Below are positions 19,806 to 31,043 of a stretch of 64,000 nucleotides of DNA, piece after piece. Numbering within the stretch: position 1 is the first letter of the stretch; the number at the start of each line of letters is the position of its first letter. Made by a program: the position numbers and the translations under genes. The stretch lies in assembly GCF_010093815.1 (NCBI RefSeq), contig NW_022985552.1:1349943-1413942 (forward strand), written 5' to 3'. This stretch comes from Pseudovirgaria hyperparasitica (Eukaryota > Ascomycota > Dothideomycetes > Acrospermales > Acrospermaceae). The notes beneath the pieces were generated by a model. It searched no databases and had not been told where the DNA came from. It was given only the letters and a program-made list of their open reading frames with translations.

Positions 19806-22115
19806 TCAACGCTGGGACCTGTATTGATTCGAGCTGTAGGCTTGATAGGGTGTCGAATCTCGTGCTTGCTGAGGGTACGGCCGAATATCGTCGTCTGCGT
19901 CATAGATGCCGCGCTTCTCGTTGTAGTTGTCGAGCTGTCCATGCGAGCTTGCGCGGTAGTCTTGCTGGGTATGCGCAGGCTGGAGATTGTTCACTGCTCC
20001 TTCTGCCTTGACTTGGTATTGGTCGTGGAAGGGATCGTGGTCGGAGTCGTGGCTTGACTCTTTACTCTCATCCATGTCGTACTGGGGTGGAGGGTTTGCG
20101 AATGTCGATGGCAATTCGTCCACAGCCACCATTCTAGGCGCGTCCAGACGCTCCTGATTGTAAGCGTCGCAGAAGACAGGGATGCCCCTGGAGCGGAAGC
20201 TTTGGTAACAAGCAGCGACGATGCCGATGATCCCAAGCAGTAACCAGACGCCAAGAAGTGCTGCAGAAATGGCTGCCTCTTGCAGGATACCTGATTCGAC
20301 CTTGTCGATGAGTTTGTCGACTAGTTCGGTCAACTCATCCTTGGTCTTGTTGCCGGGTGCGAGTAGGAAGGCATCGTCGGACTTGCTGTCAGTCTGTTCT
20401 GCAAGTGCAGACAAGGTAAAGGTGTCATTTGCAACGAGGGGAAAGCTGACATGGGCATTGTCGTGCACCCACGTCAGGCCTTTCTGGATACCTTCAATCT
20501 TGTAGACAACGAGACAGTTGATGACGCCCTGGATGGGATCCTTGAGGAATGTGTCGCCAAAGACCTTGTCAATGCCCTCGCTCATCTTATCAACAAACGC
20601 AGTGAGAGTATCGTTGACAGCGTCTGTGCTAGTACCGACCCATCCAAAGACCTTTTTGTTGATGTCATCGTTTGCTGACGTGATTGCCATGTTGGTGCCG
20701 TTCTGCCAAGACTCTGAAGCGTCCGTCAGGGCCAATGTGACTTTCTCGGTGAATTGGGCAACCTGATCCGTCAGATCGGGGACTTGTGTCTCTATGGCAC
20801 GGAGCATTATGTATTGGCAGAGACATGAAAAGATGCCAGCGATGGCAAGAGAGAGTACGAACAGAGCTGGCGGTGACGTAGCGTATGCGATGACCCAACG
20901 GATCAATATTTGCCTTGGCTTTGGTTGCGGGTCATGGGCAGAGTTTGGACAAGTGCGTGACTTTCGTTGAGTGATCCAAAGACCAAAGCCAGCCGTGTTC
21001 GGACGGGCAGTCGTGTAGACGAGGTCTCTCGAGTCGATGCAGTGTTGACCCGATGTCGCACATTTGTCAAAGGCTCGAATGGTTGCCTCTTCGCGATCGA
21101 ACCGCTTCTTCTCAAGATAGGCCATGGGCAGGCATGCCAGAACGGCCAAGACGACGATGACGCCAATGAAGATCTTCTTCCCCTTGTACAGAAGCCGGAC
21201 AAGACTGTCGAAAAAGTCATTGAGGCCGTTGCCTTCGGAGCAAAAGTCGAGCTGCTGTTTCTGCGGGACTGGAAAGAGACTTCGGTCAAAGGTGTAGGTG
21301 TCCATTTCACTCTTGATGAGCTTCTTGAGTTCCTGGAAGGGCGTACGAAGGACGGTGTCGGTGAAGTTTTGGACTTCCTTGAAGTCTGGCAGGGACTCGT
21401 TGACCTTTTTCATCGAGTCTAGAAAGTCAAGAGGGATCTGCATGTCGTCCAGTTTCTTCAGCTCGTCGTCAACATTCAACTTTGGAAGACCGCCAATGAA
21501 TGGAAGAAGGCCTTGGACCTTCTCGGCAGCCTTGTTCAAGCCGTCCTGAAAGCCACCGACGACGCTCTGGATGCCTGAGCCGATCTCTGGTAGAGCTTTG
21601 TTGAGGAAATCTGTTACCTCTTCGACGAGTTTCGTGGCAGCACCGATAGCACCGTTGACAGCAAGGGTGATGAGACAGACGTAAGTGCCAGTCAGCATGT
21701 TGATGTAAAAGACGAAAATCTCCTGTACGCCAGTAATAGTGAGATCAAGCATGGACATGAGCCCGTTGACAGCCTTTTCGACACCAGTGGCGGTGAGCTC
21801 GTTGAGGCCCTTTGACATGTAGTATGGCATGGATGCCAGGGCACTGCCGGCACTTTCGACCTTGGTGCAAGCCGAAAGAGCCTTTTCACGAGCGTCACCG
21901 ACGCTGCCGTCCATGGAGGCGATGGACATGAGGACGCGAACCAGGACAAGGAGAAGGAGAATGGTCCAGCGGTTGATCCATATTTGCGAGAGCCTAGCTC
22001 TCAAGCCGAGGTATGGTCTAGGGTATGATGATGAATAGGAAAGAGGTCGTGGTGCATCAGAACCATTGTAGTAACTTTGCTGCCCAGAATCGCCAGCGGA
22101 GTCGGAGGGAGGCAT
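19806..22115 (-). CDS. PRM1: Plasma membrane fusion protein Prm1
   Basis: One exon of 769 residues, close to the length of fungal Prm1. A short cytosolic N-terminus ends SYPRPYLGLRARLSQIWINRWT, followed by membrane segments near residues 48-66, 125-150, 320-340, 408-430 and 605-628, and a hydrophilic tail rich in Asp/Gln/Tyr. The two large extracellular loops carry N-glycosylation sequons (NESL, NFTD, NGTN, NDTL, NDTF, NKTK). The order of membrane segments and loops, and the cysteine-bearing segment QLDFCSEGNGLNDFFDSLVR, fit the Prm1 family, which promotes plasma-membrane fusion of mating cells and, in filamentous fungi, hyphal or germling fusion. The segment near residues 375-400 (WITQRKSRTCPNSAHD) is unusual and may include an unspliced intron or lineage insertion. 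The start follows a good ATG context. Confidence 0.9.
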   Translation of the reverse strand: MPPSDSAGDSGQQSYYNGSDAPRPLSYSSSYPRPYLGLRARLSQIWINRWTILLLLVLVRVLMSIASMDGSVGDAREKALSACTKVESAGSALASMPYYMSKGLNELTATGVEKAVNGLMSMLDLTITGVQEIFVFYINMLTGTYVCLITLAVNGAIGAATKLVEEVTDFLNKALPEIGSGIQSVVGGFQDGLNKAAEKVQGLLPFIGGLPKLNVDDELKKLDDMQIPLDFLDSMKKVNESLPDFKEVQNFTDTVLRTPFQELKKLIKSEMDTYTFDRSLFPVPQKQQLDFCSEGNGLNDFFDSLVRLLYKGKKIFIGVIVVLAVLACLPMAYLEKKRFDREEATIRAFDKCATSGQHCIDSRDLVYTTARPNTAGFGLWITQRKSRTCPNSAHDPQPKPRQILIRWVIAYATSPPALFVLSLAIAGIFSCLCQYIMLRAIETQVPDLTDQVAQFTEKVTLALTDASESWQNGTNMAITSANDDINKKVFGWVGTSTDAVNDTLTAFVDKMSEGIDKVFGDTFLKDPIQGVINCLVVYKIEGIQKGLTWVHDNAHVSFPLVANDTFTLSALAEQTDSKSDDAFLLAPGNKTKDELTELVDKLIDKVESGILQEAAISAALLGVWLLLGIIGIVAACYQSFRSRGIPVFCDAYNQERLDAPRMVAVDELPSTFANPPPQYDMDESKESSHDSDHDPFHDQYQVKAEGAVNNLQPAHTQQDYRASSHGQLDNYNEKRGIYDADDDIRPYPQQARDSTPYQAYSSNQYRSQR

Positions 22116-23506
22116 GGTCGGAAAGGTATGCTGCTGGTTCTATAGAGTGGAGGAGAAGGAGGAGGAGGAGGAGGTGGTGGTGATGGTAGATTGGGAAGAG
22201 GGCACCTCAGCCTGTGAGGATGTAGATATTAGGAATACGGCCAGCGTGTTAATGGGAAAGAGCAGTATGGACAATTTGCGAGCCGTGAGGCTTAGGAAAA
22301 GAGATCTATGTGAAAATCTAAAGCGGAGACAATGCTGGTGCCGCGACGAGGAGATGGATGAGAAGATGGTAAGAGGAGAGAGGAGTAGTAGTGAAGGTCA
22401 GTGTAGGAATGATGGTAGAAGAAAACAACGCCGTGAACAATAGATGCAGGGACAATAGGAGAGAATTTGCAAAAATTGGGAGAGTGCACAATGAAGAGTG
22501 AATAGGAGGACAGCTGGATGGGCTATTCAGTGATTTTGAGAGGATGAGTGGGAGCATTCACATGTTTTGATGGCCCGTGCGCAGAGCAGCGGGAGATGGA
22601 CAGCGCTATACAAGCGCAGAGTCAGAATAGAAACAATATGGACGTACCATTCAGGCTGACAGGACCGTTGGCGCGACCAGGACGTGTAACACGGGCTCCA
22701 AGCTGTTTCAGCAAGCACCAGTCACCAGTGCACCAATTCCAGGCGTGGAGGAGGAGGGATGAGGCTCTGTGGTGGCGCTCCGACGCACGATGTAGGCGCC
22801 GTGCAAAAGTAGCGAGAGCCAGTAGAAAGCCGGCATTCTATGATAGGGCGAGGAGGACGTGCGAGTGGACGTGAACCCTGAACAGAGCTGGCAGTGCTGT
22901 CTGGTGACGATGGTGTTTGAGAATTGACGACAGGACTGGTCTGTTCGCTCTACCGTGACGCTGATGGCGAAGAAGCTTGCAACGATTGGGTGTGGTGAGC
23001 CGACGCGACAGCGATGGACGATGCAGCGTCAGAGAGCAGTGCTGATGTTGCGCGTCGCAGTCGCCGAGTCGCTGTCGTTGTCGTCGGCTCAGAACAATAA
23101 GTGAACTTTTCCAGTTGCAAGGGGACAAACTCGATGGAGCGGATGCAGAGGATGAGGATGTCCAAGCCTTCAAACATATCGGCGACGCTGAGGGCGGTCT
23201 TATACGAAGAAAGCTTGCGCCACAAAATGTGGCGTAAGTGCATGGGTTCTGCCCAGTTTGCGTGCCGGGCCATTCCGACGTCACTGTTATGTTGTCGTCG
23301 TCGATGTTCTCTGTGAATGCAATGTGAATCAAGCTGTATGCAGTGCGGTGTAGTCTTGCTCGTCATCCTGCCTGGCAAAGTAGCTGTGTTGAGAGTCTGT
23401 CTGTCTGGCTAAGAATGGATCTTGTAATTAGTTAGTTGGCGCCGCCGTCGTCCCTCTAATTAATTAATTAATCCCCAGTCGCGCGCGCGAGCATAGGGCG
23501 GGCGGC

Positions 23507-23554
23507 CAGGCAGTCAGGCAGTCAGGCAGTCAGGCAGTCAGGCAGTCAGGCAGG
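23507..23554. repeat. Minisatellite (CAGGCAGT)n
   Basis: About six tandem units of an octamer built from CAGG and CAGT. It lies between PRM1 and the unknown gene at 26502. Confidence 0.9.
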
Positions 23555-23650
23555 AAAGGAGGACACAATCTAGGTAGCTGCCTAGACTAGTAGATTCCAT
23601 ACTCATGACCCCCCAACACCCCACATCCCACGCTCTACGCCACATTTATA

Positions 23651-23694
23651 CGAGCCACACGCCACACGCCACACGCCACACACCGTACGCCACA
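23651..23694. repeat. Short tandem repeat (CCACACG)n
   Basis: Five to six heptamer copies of GCCACAC, slightly diverged, in the intergenic region. Confidence 0.8.
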
Positions 23695-26501
23695 TCCCAC
23701 GCACCCCCAAAGGGTTCCCGCGTGGCCAAAAGCCCGAGTCAGTTTGCCCCAGTCTCGCGAGTCATATTCCAGTCCCACGTGTTCTTAGTACAGTCAAGGG
23801 ATTAAAGCATAGTATCTCCAGCATATATACTACACATACCAATATATAGAGATGTTTAATATCACTCATCTTACAGATTCCATAACAACTCTCTCTGGAG
23901 TATCTCTATTAACATATAAGCTTAGTAGATTGATAGTCTTAGTAGGCATCCTTTCCGGCGCTACTACAGTTCTAGATCGGTACATAGCGCCTACCCTCCA
24001 GCCAATCAGCTGCCGTCCATCAACCCTGAATGCCAAAAGCCTCATTTCACTGCCCTTGCTTCACATCACTACTTGAACCATTCATCCACTCACGTGTCTT
24101 TCCATCCTCATCTTTGTTTGTGAGCTTCAAGTGGTGGGTAGTAATTAGCCTTGGTAGGTATGAAGATGGCCTGCCGTCATCTATTACCGGCAACTCAGGC
24201 CGGCTGGGTGGGTGCGACGGTAACGTGGTACAAACGGGGAAGACTCCCTCAACCTGCCCATCTCCCATTCCACCTCACCACCACACCACCACACCACTCT
24301 TCAGCTCTCGTCATCCATACCAGCCCTAGAGCGCTTCATCGCTCTCATTCTGGACTTTCCCGTCATTTCCAGCCTCCATTCTGCATCTCCTCTCCTCAAC
24401 TGCCTCGGCTCACTCTCTCCCTCTCCCCCCTCTCCCCGTCTATACCGTCATGTTGATATCTCTTCACATGGCAGGATACTTGACAATCTGCAGTCTGGAA
24501 GCTGCTTGGCTACCAGACTCTGCCTCCTCGGAATAAGTTATCATGCTTCATGCCTTGCCTACCATCACTAATTTCTCGTCAGCTATGTGTCCGACACTGT
24601 GGTTACTCCCGCAAAGAATGCTTGTATCCATGCCCTGTTTGGAGCATGCCGATTCGACTCTTGAGCCCTTAAAAGGCCCTTCGTGAGCCTATCAAATTCT
24701 TCTCCTCGCCTTCATTTTGCCAGACATGTAGTGTCTACCTCCACGAGACCTTCATTTCTGTATCGCCTCGCTCTTGTGAGATTCGCTCTCCTTCCACCTC
24801 CCGCAGCGTTGCTCTGTACCGTTCACTGCTCCAGCTCGCTTGGTCCTTGTTCTCTTTCTGTTCCGATGCAGCATTCACCATGCCGACCGCCTATACAACC
24901 CTTTTGAGCTCTTATATTACTCCAACAGTTTTTGGGCCAATATCAAAAACTTTCTACTCCATTTCGTACCCGCGACGTCACCGCTACTTATCCTCACTGC
25001 GCCACCCTTCTGTTGCGCCTACAGCGTGGTGCTACACCCCTTGCTTCATGGCTGACTTTTGCGGTAATAGCTGCACACCGGCCAGAAGGAGATGCCTACG
25101 TTACGCCGTACCTCGTGGTATGCAGGGCTGTCCGTTCGACTACTGCACCGATTCTGTCCGCGATCTTGTCAAGCGATTTCTTTGCATATCAGCATTGCTG
25201 CCCTTGAATTTCCTGTCTCTTCCTGTCAATTAATATTGACCACACCTTTCCTTCTCTCTTTTGCCTACTATCTTCTGCTCCACCATCAGCCGTCATCAGC
25301 TCGCTATCCCTACCTTTCGTGTGCCTGTATAGTCAACTATACCTCCTTATACCCTCCTTGTCCACCAGACTACCCGGCATTCTTCTTTCTGTGAAGACTC
25401 ACACGCGGCAGCCTTAGCGCACTCCTTCAATAGCCTATTCTCAATAGCTTCTCTGAATGCTCACCGCAACCTCATTAACTCTACTCAGGGAGCTTCGTCT
25501 CCGACTGAGACCGCATTCTCTTCACGCTGCGATCTCGTCAACTATATTCAGCTCGCTTCAAGTGTTTATGAAGACTACTCAGAGCACTAGCGAAGACGAT
25601 CCATTTCCACTCGTACATCTCCTTCGTCTTTTCATACCTTTTTCTTTCTTTTTTGTCTTTCCCACGGCCCAGCTATCGACAAAGTTGTTGCCTGGACCAC
25701 ACTGGCTATCCATTTTTGTGCCCTCTGAGTACTACGGAAAGATTCACGTATCCAAACAAGGCAGGCGTTTGAAGGCCACTTCTACGTCATCAGCACTACA
25801 CGTCCGCAGTGCCGACAGAGAATAAGCCCATCCAAGCAAGTCTCTTTGATCGCGAAGACCCAGCCACAGACGGAAACTGTGCGACGTGGGCCTCAGTTGT
25901 GCATATATGTCAACCCACCATTTCCGCATTCGGTTCTAAGAACGCTTTTCCTTTCGAGGCATCTCCAAGCATCTACACGCATTTATCATCATATATCAGA
26001 CATCTCAGTTCATCTTTTACTTGCAAAACGTACGCAGAGCCGTGCTCAATATTTATTCAACCACACAAGTAAGTCAACACCATACATTCCTTGGCATATG
26101 TCGATTCACTAGCTCGCTCGCGCAACGCACGTACCGGCCCCAGCTGCCCTACTTCGGCGACCACCCCGGACCCACCAGAGTGGTAGAAGTGGGTCGGTCG
26201 CGAGAATGAACATGTCCATAACGACGACACAACCGCGTTTTGTGCCGCTGCCTGGTACTGTTCTTCTCCAAGAAACATCACGTCAATATTGTGATGTTGT
26301 GGTCGTTGTTGTGACTCTGCTGCGCACAACTATCGTGGAATCGTAACGCTGGGGGCATGCATCTGTTTTTGGATCGTGTTCTTCTTTCTTTGCTCCCTTG
26401 CTACTCGCATAACATGTATCGTTTTCATTCTCTACCTTTTCCTACCTTTCTGTTCCTCTTTCTTTTCCCGCGTCGCGTCTTTCAGGACCTGCTTTATTGA
26501 C

Positions 26502-27362
26502 ATGATGGACAGCAAGACCTCCTTCCCAGAACTCTCTACTTCTTCGCAGCGATCCAACCCTTTGCTGCCCACACCTCCAATCAGCTCAGGCAGCGACCAG
26601 TCCAGGGCGGGTCTTTCCGAGCCAGCTCTAGCAATGCATCAGAAGGCCACAGGGTACACCAACTCCATAACTTGGGAGTCAAAGTCGACAAAGGAGCGAA
26701 AGAACTACCTGGTTGCGCAGCATTCGCTTGAAAGACTCTGTCCACACTCTCCGGTCCGCTACATGGCGTTCAGAGAGTGGATGGAGCTCAGACAATACCA
26801 TCACGGCAGAGAGCTCAGAAAGGAGCGCAAGCGCCTGTACGAGGCAGAGGAGAGAATGAGACTCCAGGCTCTCGGCATTCCTCCATTGATGCAGCCTTTT
26901 GGTGGCAAGATTTTCGAAGGAAACCGCACCGCCGTGCTATCCCAGCAGTCCATATGGTGTCGATGGGACTGGGACGCCAAGCCTGAGCTCGCGGAGTGGC
27001 CATGCAGTGAGGAGATGCGATACCAGGGCGACGGTCGCGCCCAGAGCAAGCTGGGCCGATTCCTCGCTCTGCCACGTTACCAGCCAAACTTTACTGTTGG
27101 CTGGGATCAGTGCCGTATGACGGCGGTGTACCCGTTTGATGAAGTTAACAGAGTTCCAACTGAAGAAGACGTGTGTGCCCCGGTGGACGAGATTCTGGAA
27201 GCCGACATTCCCATGCTACTGAATCAGAGCCTGCTGGATGCTCTGGATGACGTGGACGATGAGCTCTATTTCGATCTCAAGGGAACACCGGATACCAGCT
27301 TGGACCTGAACGAGGGTACTGATATGATTGTTAGAATCAAAGAGAGCAACTCTTGGAAATAG
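26502..27362 (+). CDS. Conserved-looking fungal protein of unknown function
   Basis: The frame is open from about 26376, and the first ATG in good context is at 26502 (MMDSKTSFPEL), giving 286 residues. The upstream part is a hydrophobic, codon-poor stretch that looks non-coding, so I excluded it. Residues 1-50 are Ser/Pro-rich; residues 60-180 form a basic, aromatic globular region with a helix rich in Arg/Lys/Glu (HHGRELRKERKRLYEAEERM) and several Trp residues (IWCRWDWDAKPELAEWPC); the C-terminus is acidic (DALDDVDDELYFDL). No known domain, signal peptide or membrane segment is evident. Preceded by a pyrimidine-rich leader of about 2 kb, which hints at post-transcriptional control. Confidence 0.7.
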   Translation: MMDSKTSFPELSTSSQRSNPLLPTPPISSGSDQSRAGLSEPALAMHQKATGYTNSITWESKSTKERKNYLVAQHSLERLCPHSPVRYMAFREWMELRQYHHGRELRKERKRLYEAEERMRLQALGIPPLMQPFGGKIFEGNRTAVLSQQSIWCRWDWDAKPELAEWPCSEEMRYQGDGRAQSKLGRFLALPRYQPNFTVGWDQCRMTAVYPFDEVNRVPTEEDVCAPVDEILEADIPMLLNQSLLDALDDVDDELYFDLKGTPDTSLDLNEGTDMIVRIKESNSWK

Positions 27363-28494
27363 AAGGAATAATGGGGACTGAGGCTACCTGGAGTTTGGGA
27401 GTAGAGGCTTTGGCTGCTTGCAATCCGTGCATTGTAACTCATATCGAGTAGTTACACCTCGCCTACTTCGACATGCGACTCTCCACAATCACCTCTCAGC
27501 TTCGGCATGCTGTTTGCGACTTGCGACTTGCGACTTGCGGCTTTCGGTTAAGAGTACACTCTTTTTTATTTCTTCGATTTGACTGTACTAATGTAACGGA
27601 CTTGGCCATCCTTGTGACCTTGGGCCAAACTTACGAATCCCTTTTGTTTCTTCACAGCACACTTTATGATGCATCATGGCGGCGGCGTTTCTTCACAGCA
27701 ACGGGCAGGCGAACGTCTTCTTCTGGCATCTCCAACATCTGGGGATTTGTCCTGACAGGTTTGCACATGTATATATACATGGTGACGGAACCGGGGCGGC
27801 ATCCATTCATTTTGCTTATTAGCGGCGAGGGCATGACCGGGTGATGGTCACGAGCGAGCATCCATCTCGCACATGGAGTTTCGGCAGTCATTAATCTAGA
27901 AAGACACACTTTGGCTTGCCAACTCTTTCGCTCACGCATGCTATACATGTCGCTGACTCTCGAGCATCCACTGACATTGTATCCGTGCATATGTTCTGAC
28001 CAGATTGACTCCCATGTAAAGCGAATGAGGCTCTTCAAAAAACCTTTTTCGAATCGTAGACTGCACGTGCGTATCCGCATCTGAGCGCAGTTATGGGTAC
28101 CTAGTAAATAGCGCTAGTAAGTGCTGCCGCTACGTCATGGACTTGTCTGCCGTAATTTTATACACGAGCGCTTTCCAGTCTGTCTGTATTATTTGCTGTG
28201 AGATATAGCTTTCTTCGTTTGTTTTTGTTGTTTCATCGTTTTATATTGCAATGTAGGCCTGAAAGATTGATACTATGTAGTGTGTAGTATATAATCTGGT
28301 ATTCGTACCCCGCAATCAGCCTAATTCTTGTTGGCAGTACGGACGTGGTGGTCTTGGGTTCCCAGGAGATTGATAATGCCAGCTGGTGTATCAAAACCTC
28401 ACTTTTCAGTCTCTCTCCCTCTCTCCACATACCTCACTCACTCACTCACTCACTCACCCCCTCATCCACCAGCACCAGCACCAGCACCAGCAAT
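27363..28494. other. Intergenic, no gene recognised
   Basis: 1.1 kb between convergent genes. A small direct repeat of the heptamer CGACTTG lies at about 27508-27538. No coding frame with recognisable features. Confidence 0.65.
28433..28492. repeat. Adjacent microsatellites (TCAC)n and (CAGCAC)n
   Basis: A TCAC run (28433-28458) and an AGCACC hexamer run (about 28468-28492) abut the stop codon of the dioxygenase gene, so they lie in its 3' UTR. Confidence 0.85.
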
Positions 28495-29971
28495 CTAAAG
28501 CTCCCCAACCCCAACATCATCCTCCTCAAACGGCGTCTCGTACGGCCGTTCCGCCTGCGGCGTGATGCGCGCCAGATGCCGCCTCGAGCCATCCTCCCAG
28601 TCCACCAACGCCGAGTGTCCCGTCACCCGGTTATCCCACACCACCACCGTGCCGGGCGCCCACTTGACCCGGGCCTGGAAGTCCGCACCGAGCGCAATAT
28701 GGTCGAACAGGAACTTGAGCAGCGCGTCGGATTCTTCTTGCTTGAGGTCGAGGATGCGGCGTGTGACTGGCTCGCTTCCCCATCAGCCATACACAAAACA
28801 AACACAAAACAAACACACAGAACCAAGGAAACAGGGAAGAGAAAACTCACACTGCGCATTAACAAACAACGCCTTCTCCCCCGTCACGGGATGCGTGCGC
28901 ACAACAGGATGCACACTCCCCACCGCCTCCCGCCGCACCACACCCCCCCGTCCCAAACTCTGCTCCGCCTGCTGCACCCCCGAATGCACCGCCCTCAACC
29001 CATGCAACCTGCGCCGAAACGCCGGACTGAGCCGCCGATACGCCTCCGCCGCATTGACAAACAGCGTGTCGCCGCCCGCCTTGGTCTTACCGCCCGCCGA
29101 GGAGGGTCCCTCGAGCAGGTACAGGAACGTGGTGCCGGGCGGTTGGGCCTCGTATGTGACGTCGGAGTGCCAGGCGACGGAGGTGGTGTGTTCGGTGAGG
29201 AAGTCTTGGGCGTGGGCGGATGAAGAGGGGGTGGTGCTGCTGCGGTATACGAGGTGGATTTCGGGGTGGTTTGGGGGGTGGCCTGAGGTTGGGTGGATGT
29301 GGAGGCGGCCGAAGTAGGTGCCCAGGGTGAGGGCGGTGGGGATGGGGTGGGTGGATAGGTCTTGGTTGCGGAATGCTTGGGGGAGGTTAGGGTGGGGTGG
29401 TGGATGGATAGGGGTAACGGATGGATAGATAGGGGCTGGGGATGGGGATGATGGTGCTGATACTACATACCAACGACCTTCTTCTGCGCGACAAACAGCG
29501 CAAGCTCATCCCTCCCCTTATCCGAGAGCGCACTCAACTGCACGCCATGCACCTCAGCGCCGATATTTCCAGTCAGGTCCGAGACCTGACTCCGACCCGG
29601 CGGCAGCAAGTTCGGAAACGAGGGGTCTGCGTCCTTGCCGTGCTCGTAGTGCTCAAAGGGCTCGAGCGGTGGGTATCTGCGCGTTTACATCGTCAGCTCT
29701 CACCAGCACTATACTAATGGTGTGTGTCATGGAAACAAGGGAGGGAGGGTTGGTTCTATATAGGCGCACACACGTACTTCACCTCCTTGTCCCAGACGGG
29801 CAGGTAGTGCGGATACTTTGCGCCGGCGTGGGTGCCGGTGCCGTGTTCTTCGGCGTGTCGGTTGAAGGTTTCGGGGCTGGTGCCGCTGGCGTCTTTGTAT
29901 GCTGTTGGGCCTTTGTATGCTGGGAGTGCGGCGGCGGGTGGTGGGGATGGGTCGATGGCTTCGGGGGCCAT
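28495..29971 (-). CDS. TauD/TfdA-type Fe(II)/2-oxoglutarate dioxygenase (sulfonate dioxygenase-like)
   Basis: Exons 29971-29778, 29676-29471, 29375-28851 and 28766-28495 give 398 residues; introns are 101, 95 and 84 nt. The protein has the family order: YPPLEPFEHYEHGKDADPSF, GNIGAEVHGVQLS, VVAFRNQD, LGTYFGRLHIHPTSGHP, then the iron ligands in WHSD (His203, Asp205) and WDNRVTGH (about His359), and the 2-oxoglutarate-binding Arg in GSRRHLARITP. The residues around LHIHPTSG resemble yeast Jlp1 and other fungal alkylsulfonate/taurine dioxygenases, which release sulfite and an aldehyde from sulfonates. Substrate is not provable from sequence; 2,4-D-type or other acids remain possible. It is divergent from a Dal5-type permease, which supports a role in using an imported organic anion. 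Confidence 0.9.
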
Positions 29972-31043
29972 GGTTGCGTGTGTGTATGATTTTATGCTGT
30001 CGTCGCAGGTGCAAGGCTATACGTAGGAGAGATGGGCATACATACACACATATATATATATGTATATCACACCCAGGACATCGATAACAGCGGCACGCCA
30101 TACCCGGCCACAGCTCCACGTAGGCGGGTAAACTACGTTTCTGCTATCTATCTGTCTATCTCATTATTCGGCCGGAATACCCACTGGTAATGTAATAGGT
30201 CAGTACGATTTGCCGTTTTCCCTATCGTTCTCTCCTCGCAGCTCATGGGCGCGTTGTATGGCGTCAACAGCCTCCCCGCTCAGCATGATGGGGACAAGAA
30301 ATATGGGGACTGTCGCACGTCTTTTCTTGTTGCGAGTGCATTGGGGACGAATAATTGCGTGGTAGATTATTGGCCGGGTTATGTGTTTGTGGGTGTGTGG
30401 TTGTTGCGATTGAATGGCGCAAAGCAAGATGGATGGATGTGCAGTTCGTGATTGGCGAGTCAGATAATGTATCCATCTTCGCTACAAACTAAACTTGGAT
30501 CGACTTGTTTGCGCAACTACGTCGGCATATTTTTGTCGATCACGCAATTCCGCCCTTGTCGTAGCAACATCCATCCCATTCCGTCTTTTCTTCTCGACGC
30601 CTGTTGTCAGGTGAAGAGATTGATCATCGTTTGGCTTTTCGTTCGTCAGTTAATCACTTGTTCGGTTTTCGGCTTATCTCTAAGCTGTCGGATGTACCGA
30701 CTAGTAATTATTCGTGAAGCGTGCGATGGATGTCGTCTTTTGCAAGCTCATGGGTTGGCGATATGGTGACATAGGACGCATGCAGTGCGCGATGTTGTGT
30801 GTGGCGTATCAAAGTACTGCAGGCTGTGGAGAGTCGGGTATCATTTTTTTTTCTCTGTGGTCATTCCGTTGTGTATAGATTCCGGGCGGCATGCAAAAAC
30901 TCGTGTCGTGGTTCTTTGCCAGGACACACCGGCGCCTTGCACAACTGATGTGTTTTATATATGACGTGGATGCGGTTCTGGTGAGACATCTGGACGGTTA
31001 GTTGCGACTTTTGATTCTCTGGAACGTTTCTGTGTTCTCGATT
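29972..31043. promoter_or_regulatory. Shared upstream region of the dioxygenase and the MFS permease
   Basis: 1.07 kb between two divergent starts, so both promoters lie here. Two sites match 9 of 10 positions of ATGRYRYCAT, the binding consensus of CYS3/MetR-type sulfur regulators: 30258-30267 (ATGGCGTCAA) and 30763-30772 (ATGGTGACAT). Such near matches can occur by chance, so this is a suggestion only. No gene is seen in the region. Confidence 0.4.

Larger units (their letters stand above)
22116..26501. other. Long intergenic region, repeat- and pyrimidine-rich
   Basis: 4.4 kb between divergent PRM1 and the gene at 26502. It includes purine-rich GGA repeats near 22150-22180, tandem repeats at 23507-23554 and 23651-23694, and from about 24250 to 26480 a strongly C/T-rich plus strand with many short ATG-started frames. 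It probably contains the promoter and a long 5' leader of the downstream gene. I see no credible protein gene; the frame 24847-25233 has no recognisable features. Confidence 0.55.

Noticed and set aside
23507-23554. Possible CRISPR-like array
   Set aside because: The units are an 8-nt tandem repeat without spacers, in a eukaryotic genome.
24847-25233. 128-codon plus-strand frame with several cysteines
   Set aside because: Lies in the pyrimidine-rich leader, has no recognisable domain or signal peptide and odd composition; kept as part of the intergenic entry.
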